Positions 27,264 through 34,885 of a stretch of DNA of 36,791 bases are shown here, in pieces. Positions within the stretch are counted from its first letter, which is position 1, and every line of letters begins with the position of its first letter. Source of the DNA: an uncultured Bacteroidales bacterium (GTDB lineage Bacteria; Bacteroidota; Bacteroidia; Bacteroidales; UBA932). The DNA lies in assembly GCA_934678915.1 (NCBI GenBank), contig CAKUSF010000005.1, positions 1 to 36,791 on the forward strand. Reading direction: 5' to 3'. The notes under the pieces are model-generated. The model was given only the letters and a program-made list of their open reading frames with translations. It was not told the DNA's origin and did no database searches. Both the position numbers and the translations under genes were made by a program.

Positions 27264-30191
27264 CTAGTAACCGATCAATGCCTTGCCTTTGTTGCGATCA
27301 ATAAATCCTGTCAAGCCTTCGATCTTAAAGACTTTTACAAACTCACCATCATACTCACACTCTTGCCTTACTATAGCGTCAAAATCTATCATTCCCGAAC
27401 CAGCATACTGATCTACAGACAGATAGCCAACGCCAAGTGAAGTAATGTTTTGAAAGAAATGTGTCCCTTGGCTAGGATCTATGCGGAAGCCATCAATGCC
27501 ATATTCAACAACCATTCTGGCAGAAGAGATGTCAGTCCATGACACAGGCACGCCAAGCGTAGGAATGGATGAACCCCATCTTCCTGGCCCGACAAGGAAA
27601 TAAGTCTTGCCTTCTGCACTCATCCGAGAGTTGATCTCTGAAATCTCATCAGCCATAAGCTGTGTCTTCATCTTATCAAACGAGTCTGGAAGAATAACAA
27701 CTATCCGGGACGATTCTGTAAAGTAGCCATTACCCAATGCGTTATCACTGAGAATCAATTTGTTGGGAACAATAGCCTCTGCATCCTCAATCGTGGATGT
27801 CTGAGAACCGATCCCACTGGACACAGGACGGACTTGAAGGAGCTTCAGATCCGCTGCGACACCTCCCCAAGATTTGACAGGATCAACAGCAAATTCAATC
27901 TCGACCTCACTCATCAACTCATCCCGGCATATTGACATAATCTCCGACAGTGCCTTGGCAAGAGGGAATCTGTCATATTGGAATATCCCATCGAAGGACA
28001 CGACCCTTGACCCACGGATTCCTATTCCAGGCACCATTCTGTCATCCAATGCATTATAGGTCGAAGCGACCAGTTCAGGATGATCGTAGCCGTTCAACGC
28101 ATCAGAAACAGGAATCCTCCTCAAGTTGACCCCATCGTTCTTCGAAATCTTAAATGCGGACGGGCTTAAGTCCAGCACAAACATCTCATTCTGAGTGTCC
28201 CTCTGCGCTAGTTTCGGGTTGGATAGCTGAAGAATCTTTTTTGGATGCAGAGGGTCCACGCGCAATGTCCGCCCTCCGTCCACAACTGTTTTGCCCAAGC
28301 CAAAGGCCACATTAAGAACCCCATCAGAAGCTTTCTCAGCCCCTAGCGGATAAGAGTTCAAGGACCTTCCAACTCCAGACATCATGGGATAGAAATCGTG
28401 TCCGTGAGCCGTTCCGCAGATAGTCTGAACAATCACAGCCATCTTTTCTTCACCCAAAAGGTTGCCGCTGGCTTGGATGTAATTGCGACTTCCCTTGAAA
28501 TAAGTTGAAGCATAGACACTTTTGATAGCTTTCCCCAACTCCCTAAGCATCCTATCCTTGTTCTCGACAGGTGGACACATGTAAGTTGCATAGACTCCGG
28601 CAAACGGCTGATAATTACTATCTTCCAACTTTGAACTAGATCTGACGGCCAATGGGCAATCGACAGTGGAAAGGAATGCTTTAAGGTTTTGAGTCAATTC
28701 CTCCGGAAGAGTAGAGGCCACAAATTCCGAGAGAATTTCGTCATCGGACAGTTCCGCATCAATGACGTACTGAAGCCCATTGTCAATGATGAACTTGTCG
28801 AACCAATCGGTAGTCAAAACGATAGTCCGCGGAATAGAAACAGTCAGGCCCTCGTATTTATCAGTCAATGAATGTTTTTGAATGAGATGGTTGAGAAACG
28901 CCAACCCTCTTGCCTTGCCTCCCAGGGAACCCTCTCCAACTCGTGAGAACCAGTAATAATCCTCATAGGAATCCTTATGAAATTCAGTGATGATTCCTTG
29001 GCCTATGCTCCTATGGTAACGATGAATATTGTCCAAAAGGAACTCCCGGAACTCATCAGCATTTGTGTGATGCTCAGCCCTGAAGGTTTCAGCCAAGTTG
29101 AACAATCCTCTGGCATACAACCATTTGGAGAACATATTCCGGGAAGTGTTACTCATCAGCACATCATCTGGAATGTCATCGATAATCTTCTCCAATTGGG
29201 AAAGACTTGCAGCCCTTCCGCATTCATTGCCGCTAGAATCCCTGAACACAAAGTCTCCGAAGCCGAATTCTTCTTTCATGTAATCCTCAAGTTGTAGGAA
29301 AAGCGTGCTTGAATACTTCTTCAGAAAGCCGACACCCAATTTCACAGCGATCTCCGCCACACTACCTTGAGAGGATTGAAGCAAGACTGGCATCAAGGGA
29401 TCATATTCACGAATCCTTTTGACCAGATCAATTCCTGCGTCAAGTTTTTCCGTTTTTGGATCATCACCTTTATGATAAACCATTCCTACATCGGAGATTA
29501 CCCCAAGCAGGTTACGCCTGTACTTTTCGAAATATGCTATCGCCTCCTCAAGACATGTGGCAAGGAATATCTTAGGCCTTGACCTCTTACGGTATTTCTT
29601 TTGGTCCTCGTTTAGGGACTCGGTCAGAAACTCTCGGCTTTGAGTAAGGATAATCTTGTATAATTCAGGTAGATAGTTCGAGTAGTAACGAATGGAATCC
29701 TCTACAAGCAAGATGCCTTTGACACCCACCTCAAATACATCGTTCTCAGCATTGGCCGCATCCTCTAAAAGCTTGACAATGGCAAGAATCAGATCAGCAT
29801 TCCCATGCCAGCTAAAAATAAAGTCAACCCCATCGTGAGAAGCTTCCAAAACCCTCTGTCTGACTGCCTTGGAATAATGAATAAGAAGAATGAAAGGAAT
29901 CCTAAGCCCTTCTTGCTTCAGCTGTGAAGCGAAAGGGAATATTCCTTTGTCCTGCTCATTGTACATGCAGATGACCATGTCAATCTCCGCATCACTGCAA
30001 ATGAGATCTTTTGCTTCTTCCGAGGAATTAGCCCAAATGAATTTCGGCGGGTTACTCAAGTTAAGATCTCTGTACTCATTTCTCACTTGATTCTCAATCC
30101 GCCCGTCCTCTTCAAGGGCGAATGCATCGTAGTTGCTACAGATCATCAAAATCTTCCTGATTCTGGATCTCATCAAGGATTCTTCGTTCAT
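27264..30191 (-). CDS. Tandem receiver-like domains fused to a PEP-synthase-type ATP-grasp domain
   Basis: The 975-residue product has three parts. Residues about 13-145 form a receiver-like fold lacking the acidic pair and phospho-aspartate (KILMICSNYD, DMVICMYN). Residues about 158-300 form a second receiver with Glu164/Asp165, Asp234 in VISDVGM and Lys291/292, so phosphorylation is plausible. Residues about 423-795 are a PPDK_N/PEP-synthase ATP-grasp domain (LGGKARGLAFL, PLAVRSSSKLEDS, LKLLQVRPVSS). The TSHAA-type phosphohistidine domain and PEP/pyruvate TIM barrel are absent. The last about 175 residues, including VGPGRWGSSIPTLGVPVSW, are unassigned. It therefore cannot do standard PEP synthase chemistry despite how such genes are often labelled. 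The start chosen is ATG 30191; ATG 30173 is possible. It precedes a GH13 gene by 2 bp. A regulatory or glucan-related phosphotransfer role is inference only. Confidence 0.85.
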   Translation of the reverse strand: MNEESLMRSRIRKILMICSNYDAFALEEDGRIENQVRNEYRDLNLSNPPKFIWANSSEEAKDLICSDAEIDMVICMYNEQDKGIFPFASQLKQEGLRIPFILLIHYSKAVRQRVLEASHDGVDFIFSWHGNADLILAIVKLLEDAANAENDVFEVGVKGILLVEDSIRYYSNYLPELYKIILTQSREFLTESLNEDQKKYRKRSRPKIFLATCLEEAIAYFEKYRRNLLGVISDVGMVYHKGDDPKTEKLDAGIDLVKRIREYDPLMPVLLQSSQGSVAEIAVKLGVGFLKKYSSTLFLQLEDYMKEEFGFGDFVFRDSSGNECGRAASLSQLEKIIDDIPDDVLMSNTSRNMFSKWLYARGLFNLAETFRAEHHTNADEFREFLLDNIHRYHRSIGQGIITEFHKDSYEDYYWFSRVGEGSLGGKARGLAFLNHLIQKHSLTDKYEGLTVSIPRTIVLTTDWFDKFIIDNGLQYVIDAELSDDEILSEFVASTLPEELTQNLKAFLSTVDCPLAVRSSSKLEDSNYQPFAGVYATYMCPPVENKDRMLRELGKAIKSVYASTYFKGSRNYIQASGNLLGEEKMAVIVQTICGTAHGHDFYPMMSGVGRSLNSYPLGAEKASDGVLNVAFGLGKTVVDGGRTLRVDPLHPKKILQLSNPKLAQRDTQNEMFVLDLSPSAFKISKNDGVNLRRIPVSDALNGYDHPELVASTYNALDDRMVPGIGIRGSRVVSFDGIFQYDRFPLAKALSEIMSICRDELMSEVEIEFAVDPVKSWGGVAADLKLLQVRPVSSGIGSQTSTIEDAEAIVPNKLILSDNALGNGYFTESSRIVVILPDSFDKMKTQLMADEISEINSRMSAEGKTYFLVGPGRWGSSIPTLGVPVSWTDISSARMVVEYGIDGFRIDPSQGTHFFQNITSLGVGYLSVDQYAGSGMIDFDAIVRQECEYDGEFVKVFKIEGLTGFIDRNKGKALIGY

Positions 30192-30218
30192 TGCGTTCGT
30201 TTTGTTGCTAGCGAGTTG

Positions 30219-30225
30219 CAAATTA
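30219..30225 (-). promoter_or_regulatory. Possible -7 box of the receiver/ATP-grasp-amylase pair
   Basis: On the minus strand TAATTTG (followed by CA) resembles TAnnTTTG with one spacer base missing. It lies 28 bp before the ATG at 30191 in the 89-bp gap after the RNA methyltransferase gene. A start from here would separate this pair from the speA-methyltransferase transcript. Confidence 0.35.
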
Positions 30226-30280
30226 CGAAAAAATCATGGAATATTAACGAGAAAAACGAGTTAACAATCAAAACAGCTTC

Positions 30281-31030
30281 TCAACCTCTGCGCCGGAACT
30301 CTGCAATTGTTATGGCTGTTGCAACAGCTGCATTCAAGGATTCTGAACCTCTTTCGTTCCGAGGCCAAGAAGGGATGAAAAGTCTATCAGTCACCAATTT
30401 GCCTACTTCCTGTGAAATACCTTTGGATTCATTTCCTATCACAATGACTGATGGAGCATGTGAGCCGGTTGACAATTCCTTAGTGTACATGTCTTCTCCA
30501 TCAAGGAAAGTTCCATAAACATTGCCATTGGCCGATGCCAAAGCCTCACAAAGATCACAGATGTCGCAATAATGGAATTTGACTCTGAATATGGCTCCCA
30601 TCGTGGACTGAACGACCTTTGGGTTAAACAAGTCCACGGTGTCCTTCGAGGCGAACACTGCATCTATTCCGAACCAATCCGCTGTCCGGATGATTGTGCC
30701 GAGGTTGCCAGGGTCTCTTATGCCATCAAGAGCGAGAAACAGTCCTTTTGGGGGAAGCTTATCAATCTTAAATTCATCTATTTCCAGATCCAAAGGCTTT
30801 TTGACCAAAGCCAAGGCCGGAGAAGGGGAGGACAACTGGCTCAATCTCTCCATCACGAGCTTGCCGACCTCTTCTTCACGATAGACCCGGCTTACGGTAA
30901 ACGAAGACCTCAATGCCTCCTCTACCATCTTTTCCCCTTCAACGACAAAAAGTCCGTTCTCATCCCTGAACTTTTTCTGTTCAAGGGACTTGACGAACTT
31001 TATCTCATTGCGGGAAACAGGTAAAGGCAT
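30281..31030 (-). CDS. SpoU/TrmH family RNA 2'-O-methyltransferase
   Basis: The family transfers methyl groups from S-adenosylmethionine to ribose 2'-OH in rRNA or tRNA. The 249-residue product has an N-terminal substrate-binding domain (about 1-95; KFVKSLEQKKFRDENGLFVV, EGEKMVEEAL) and the knotted SPOUT domain. The three SpoU motifs are present: DPGNLGTIIRTADWFG, VIVIGNESKGIS and SESLNAAVATAI. The N-terminal type is that of 23S rRNA or tRNA methylases such as RlmB/TsnR relatives; the target nucleotide cannot be told. It starts 3 bp after speA and is probably co-transcribed with it. Confidence 0.93.
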   Translation of the reverse strand: MPLPVSRNEIKFVKSLEQKKFRDENGLFVVEGEKMVEEALRSSFTVSRVYREEEVGKLVMERLSQLSSPSPALALVKKPLDLEIDEFKIDKLPPKGLFLALDGIRDPGNLGTIIRTADWFGIDAVFASKDTVDLFNPKVVQSTMGAIFRVKFHYCDICDLCEALASANGNVYGTFLDGEDMYTKELSTGSHAPSVIVIGNESKGISQEVGKLVTDRLFIPSWPRNERGSESLNAAVATAITIAEFRRRG

Positions 31031-31033
31031 AAC

Positions 31034-32428
31034 CTAGAACCCCAGAATCTTAAGCATAGACTCAGAACTCTGCTCAGGGGCAAAGATTCTTGTGGTAATC
31101 TTTCCGTCCTTGTCCTTGTCGATGAGAATGTGCTTAGGTGAAGGCTGCAGACAATGCTTGACTCCGCCATAACCTGAAATAGCCTCCTGATAAGCTCCCG
31201 TGTGGAAGAAGCCGATGTAAAGCGGATCCCTTCTGTTCTTCATCACCGGAAGGAAGATGGCATTTGAGTGCGCCTCTGAATTGTAGAAGTCCTTGCTGTC
31301 GCAGGTAAGCCCACCGATGAACACCCTATGATATTCCTCATTCCATTTGTTGATAGGGAAGAGGATGAACCTCTGGTGAAGTCCCCATGTGTCAGGAAGG
31401 CTAGTCATGAACGAGTTGTCAATCATGTACCAGCACTCGCGGTCATTCTGCTGCTTGACATCCAGAACTTTGAATATGGTCGCTCCGCTCTCACCGACAG
31501 TGAAGTTGCCGAACTCAGTGTAGATGTCCGGAACCTGCACACCGTGTGAGTCGCAGACTGACTTGATCTGATAGACAATCTCTTCGATCATGTACTTATA
31601 ATCGTAATCAACTGCCAAAGAGGTCTTTATTGGAAGACCACCTCCGATATTCAATGAATCCATGTCTGGGCAGATCTGCTTAAGGTCGCAGTAGAGGTTA
31701 AGGCAGCGCGCCAACTCGTTCCAGTAGTAGGAGGTGTCCCTTATGCCAGTGTTGATGAAGAAATGGAGCATCTTCAGCTTGAACTTAGGGTTCTTGCTGA
31801 TTCCATTGCGGTAGAACGGGATGATGTCCGAGTATCTGATGCCGAGACGGGAAGTGTAAAAGTCAAACGATGGTTCCTCTTCTGATGCGATTCGGATGCC
31901 TAATTGTGTAGGTACCTCAATCAGGTCGTCAAGATCCTCCAGTTCGTTCTTGTTGTCCAGAACCGGAATGATGTTGTGCCAGCCCTCGTTGAGCATGTGA
32001 GCGATGTTTTCAATGTACTGAGGCCTCTTGAAACCATTACAGATGATGATCAGATTCTTGTCAACAAGTTTATCTTCCTCCAGTTTACGAATCAAATCAA
32101 GGTCGTAGGCTGATGATGTCTCAAGATGGACATCACTCTTGAGCGCCTGCTCAATGACAAACTTGAATTGAGAACTCTTTGTGCAGTAGCAATAATGATG
32201 GTCGCCTTCATAGCTGACCTTTGACATCGCGTTGCGGAACATTCTCTTAGCCCTATGGATCTGTGAAGTGATCTTCGGAAGATAGGTGAGTTTCAACGGA
32301 GTACCATACTGTTTGATGATTCCCATCATGTCAATGTCATTGACAAAAAGATTGCCGTCTTCAACTCTAAATTCGTCCTGTGGAAAATCAAAAGTCTGAT
32401 CCACAAGATCGATGTACTTGTTCTTCAT
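31034..32428 (-). CDS. speA: Arginine decarboxylase (PLP, alanine-racemase fold)
   Basis: The enzyme decarboxylates arginine to agmatine, the first step of one polyamine route. The 464-residue product belongs to the Orn/DAP/Arg decarboxylase fold III group. Lys84 in YCTKSSQF is the expected PLP lysine, GGGLPIKT is the phosphate-binding glycine loop, and YTEFGNFTVGESG corresponds to the conserved Glu-Pro-Gly region. GGLTCDSKDFYNS carries the catalytic Cys-Asp of the partner-subunit loop. It is much shorter than E. coli SpeA (658) and matches the short arginine decarboxylase of Bacteroidota. Diaminopimelate or other decarboxylation is an alternative, since specificity is not visible. It is first in a transcript with the SpoU methyltransferase. 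Confidence 0.86.
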   Translation of the reverse strand: MKNKYIDLVDQTFDFPQDEFRVEDGNLFVNDIDMMGIIKQYGTPLKLTYLPKITSQIHRAKRMFRNAMSKVSYEGDHHYCYCTKSSQFKFVIEQALKSDVHLETSSAYDLDLIRKLEEDKLVDKNLIIICNGFKRPQYIENIAHMLNEGWHNIIPVLDNKNELEDLDDLIEVPTQLGIRIASEEEPSFDFYTSRLGIRYSDIIPFYRNGISKNPKFKLKMLHFFINTGIRDTSYYWNELARCLNLYCDLKQICPDMDSLNIGGGLPIKTSLAVDYDYKYMIEEIVYQIKSVCDSHGVQVPDIYTEFGNFTVGESGATIFKVLDVKQQNDRECWYMIDNSFMTSLPDTWGLHQRFILFPINKWNEEYHRVFIGGLTCDSKDFYNSEAHSNAIFLPVMKNRRDPLYIGFFHTGAYQEAISGYGGVKHCLQPSPKHILIDKDKDGKITTRIFAPEQSSESMLKILGF

Positions 32429-32475
32429 CCTAAAAAAACTGTAAACCTATAATGTTCGACATAATTAATGAACCA

Positions 32476-32494
32476 CCGGGAGAGCTTTCCCCGG
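32476..32494 (-). promoter_or_regulatory. Hairpin in the speA leader
   Basis: On the minus strand CCGGG and CCCGG (plus one G-T pair) enclose a short loop in the middle of the roughly 70-nt leader between the speA -7 box and the ATG. It is GC-rich against an AT-rich leader. No T-run follows, so it is not an intrinsic terminator. A role in speA control is possible but unproved. Confidence 0.4.
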
Positions 32495-32504
32495 CTTCAG
32501 CGTG

Positions 32505-32512
32505 CAAATATA
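32505..32512 (-). promoter_or_regulatory. -7 box of speA
   Basis: On the minus strand TATATTTG (32512-32505), followed by CA, is an exact TAnnTTTG match. It predicts a leader of about 70 nt before the speA ATG at 32428. The nearest TTG is 24 bp upstream, slightly longer than the usual spacing. Confidence 0.55.
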
Positions 32513-32566
32513 GGTACGAAAATTAATATTTTGGCTCAATTTTAAAGAAAAATCAGAAAGGGTTGC

Positions 32567-32574
32567 TATTTTTG
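32567..32574 (+). promoter_or_regulatory. -7 box of the TamA/BamA-like gene
   Basis: TATTTTTG matches TAnnTTTG and ends only 6 bp before the ATG at 32581. Transcription should therefore begin at or next to the start codon, giving a leaderless or nearly leaderless mRNA. No convincing -33 TTTG is present at 19-21 bp. Confidence 0.5.
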
Positions 32575-32580
32575 TAGAAT

Positions 32581-34794
32581 ATGATGGTAAAATCTCCATT
32601 TTTCCGTTTGGTCCCGGCCATTTTGACCGTACTGTTCCTTGGGCTCTCGTGCAGCACGACACGGGTTCTAGAGAGCGGTCAGTACCGCCTTGCTGCCAAC
32701 AAGGTGGATGTAAAAGGTGACGACAGATTCAATGACAAAGAGATCGAATCATACATCAAGCAAAAGCCAAATTCCTACATCATTTTCGGATGGAATCCGT
32801 TCCTGATTCTTTACAACTGGTCCGGTAATGATCCGGATAAAGCTGTAAACAAATTCATAAGAAAGTTGGGAACCGCTCCTGTGGTCTATCAACCGTCCCA
32901 AGTAGAGTCTTCTATCGAGAACATCAAAAGGCATTTGGAGTACATGGGTTACTATGGCTCCGAAGTTACAAGTGATGTTCAGGTTAAGGGGAAAAAAGTT
33001 GACGTAACATATTCAGTGACATTAGGAAAGCGTTTTAGAATAGGTGAGTTGACATATTCATTGCCAGAAGGGGAGTTTAAGGAGGATTTCCTTTCAGACA
33101 CTTCCGACATTTCTATCAAATCAGGTGATTTCCTCTCAGAGGACGCTTTGGAAAAAGAGAGCGAGCGAGCGGCTGCCATGTTCCGCAGAAAAGGCTATTT
33201 CGGCTTCACAAAGAACTACTTCTCATTCGAGGCTGACACCCTAAATTCTCCTGACACGGCAAATCTGCTGATGATGGTGAAAGAATATACCAGAAACCAG
33301 ACTCCTGAATATGCCCACCCACACCGGAAGTATTCTTTCGGGAATGTGTCAATCTCTTACGACAACGACTTGAAATTCAACGAGAGAGTCTTGAAGAACA
33401 TGTGCACCATACGACCAGGAGACTTGTACGATGAAAGGGAAGTGAACACTACTTACTCAAGGTTCTCTGCCCTAAAACTTTTCAGTGGAGTCAATGTAGC
33501 CTTGAATCCGCGTGACTCAGGAATCGTAGATTGCGACATTAGCCTCACTAAATCCAGACTTCAAGGCTTCAAAGTCAATCTGGAAGGGTCCACAAACTCT
33601 ACAGGGTTGATTGGAATCTCTCCACAAGTCAGTTACTACCACAAGAACATATTCCACGGTGGTCAGTGGCTTAATCTTGGATTCTTGGGCAATTTTCAGT
33701 TTAAGTACGATGACAAGAACGTGAAATCCAATGAATTTGGTGTGTCAGCAGGGCTGAGTTTCCCGGAATTTCTAGGACTCCCTAATTCCATGTTCCACGG
33801 CCCGTCTGTCCCACGGACAGAGATTAACGCATCGTACAACTACCAAAGTAGGCCGGAGTACACCAGAAACATGATTTCCACTTCTTTCGGCTACTCAGGA
33901 TCCCTTCGCAACGGCAAGTTTTTCTATCAATTCTATCCAATTCAAACAAAGATAGTAAGACTAACTGATCTTGACCCTAACTTCTACAAGAACCTGACTG
34001 GCAACCCATTTCTTCGTGATGCCTACCAGAACCACTTCGATGTCGGATCCGGCCTTGTAGCCTACTACACTACAAGCGCGGCTTTGGTTCCTAAGGAGAC
34101 TTACGAATATGTTCGTCTCCAACTGGATGCCTCCGGAAACATGCTAAGTCTCTTCAACGACTTGATGAAATTCGATGAATATGGCTCCAGACTCATTTGG
34201 AACACCCCATATTCCCAATACATCCGGTCAGAAGTCACTCTAGGGAAAACGTTCATCCTTGGTAACAACGGATGTCATGCCATCGCCATGCGACTTTTAG
34301 GAGGATTGGGCTATGCCTACGGCAATTCCTCGACCCTGCCATTCGAAAAACAATTTTACAGTGGAGGAGCCAATAGTATGCGTGGCTGGCAGGCTCGCGC
34401 ACTGGGCCCTGGCCGTGCGAAAACTGACTCCACTTTCGTGATTCCGAGTCAGACCGGTGACGTCAAACTGGAAGCTAATCTGGAGTATCGGTTTCCGATG
34501 TTCTGGAAACTGTGCGGTGCTGTCTTCACGGATGTCGGCAACATCTGGACTCTGAAAGAAACAGATGGAGATGACGGTTCGCATACCCACTTTGTTCTAA
34601 AGGACCTTGCCAAAAGTCTGGCAGCCAACTGGGGACTCGGCATCCGTGTTGATCTTAACTTCTTAATCCTCCGTCTTGACATGGGCATGAAAGTCTATGA
34701 CCCATCCTTAGACACCGACCGTTGGCGCGCCCCGTCCAGATGGCTCAAGAAAGACGGCTACTCCATCCATTTCGGTGTCGGATACCCATTCTAA
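32581..34794 (+). CDS. BamA/TamA-family outer-membrane lipoprotein
   Basis: The 737-residue product is an Omp85-type protein: periplasmic POTRA-like repeats followed by a 16-stranded barrel. A lipoprotein signal ends at Cys24 (VLFLGLSCSTTRVL), which is usual for the Bacteroidota TamA-like group but not for BamA. POTRA-like repeats occupy about 30-330 (GQYRLAANKVDVKGD, KRFRIGELTYSL, YSFGNVSISYDNDLKFNE). The barrel includes the loop-6 motif YSGGANSMRGWQARALGPG near residue 600, with the RGW equivalent of the conserved RGF, and ends in IHFGVGYPF with a terminal Phe. It probably inserts proteins or moves lipids at the outer membrane; no TamB-like partner is beside it. ATG 32584 is an alternative start. 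It is divergent from speA. Confidence 0.88.
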   Translation: MMVKSPFFRLVPAILTVLFLGLSCSTTRVLESGQYRLAANKVDVKGDDRFNDKEIESYIKQKPNSYIIFGWNPFLILYNWSGNDPDKAVNKFIRKLGTAPVVYQPSQVESSIENIKRHLEYMGYYGSEVTSDVQVKGKKVDVTYSVTLGKRFRIGELTYSLPEGEFKEDFLSDTSDISIKSGDFLSEDALEKESERAAAMFRRKGYFGFTKNYFSFEADTLNSPDTANLLMMVKEYTRNQTPEYAHPHRKYSFGNVSISYDNDLKFNERVLKNMCTIRPGDLYDEREVNTTYSRFSALKLFSGVNVALNPRDSGIVDCDISLTKSRLQGFKVNLEGSTNSTGLIGISPQVSYYHKNIFHGGQWLNLGFLGNFQFKYDDKNVKSNEFGVSAGLSFPEFLGLPNSMFHGPSVPRTEINASYNYQSRPEYTRNMISTSFGYSGSLRNGKFFYQFYPIQTKIVRLTDLDPNFYKNLTGNPFLRDAYQNHFDVGSGLVAYYTTSAALVPKETYEYVRLQLDASGNMLSLFNDLMKFDEYGSRLIWNTPYSQYIRSEVTLGKTFILGNNGCHAIAMRLLGGLGYAYGNSSTLPFEKQFYSGGANSMRGWQARALGPGRAKTDSTFVIPSQTGDVKLEANLEYRFPMFWKLCGAVFTDVGNIWTLKETDGDDGSHTHFVLKDLAKSLAANWGLGIRVDLNFLILRLDMGMKVYDPSLDTDRWRAPSRWLKKDGYSIHFGVGYPF

Positions 34795-34829
34795 ATCATC
34801 ACAGACAGTACTTCCAAACGTAAATTGAT

Positions 34830-34837
34830 TATCTTTG
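34830..34837 (+). promoter_or_regulatory. -7 box of the DUF5009-like gene
   Basis: TATCTTTG followed by CA matches TAnnTTTG. It lies 48 bp before the ATG at 34886 and separates the gene from the TamA-like gene upstream. No clear -33 TTTG is seen. Confidence 0.5.
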
Positions 34838-34885
34838 CAGACTGCTTGAAATTATGATAAGTTCACTCTCACTAATAAAAAGAAA

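Noticed and set aside
27264..30191. Annotation as phosphoenolpyruvate synthase
   Set aside because: Only the ATP-grasp domain is present; the histidine domain and PEP-binding barrel needed for that reaction are missing.
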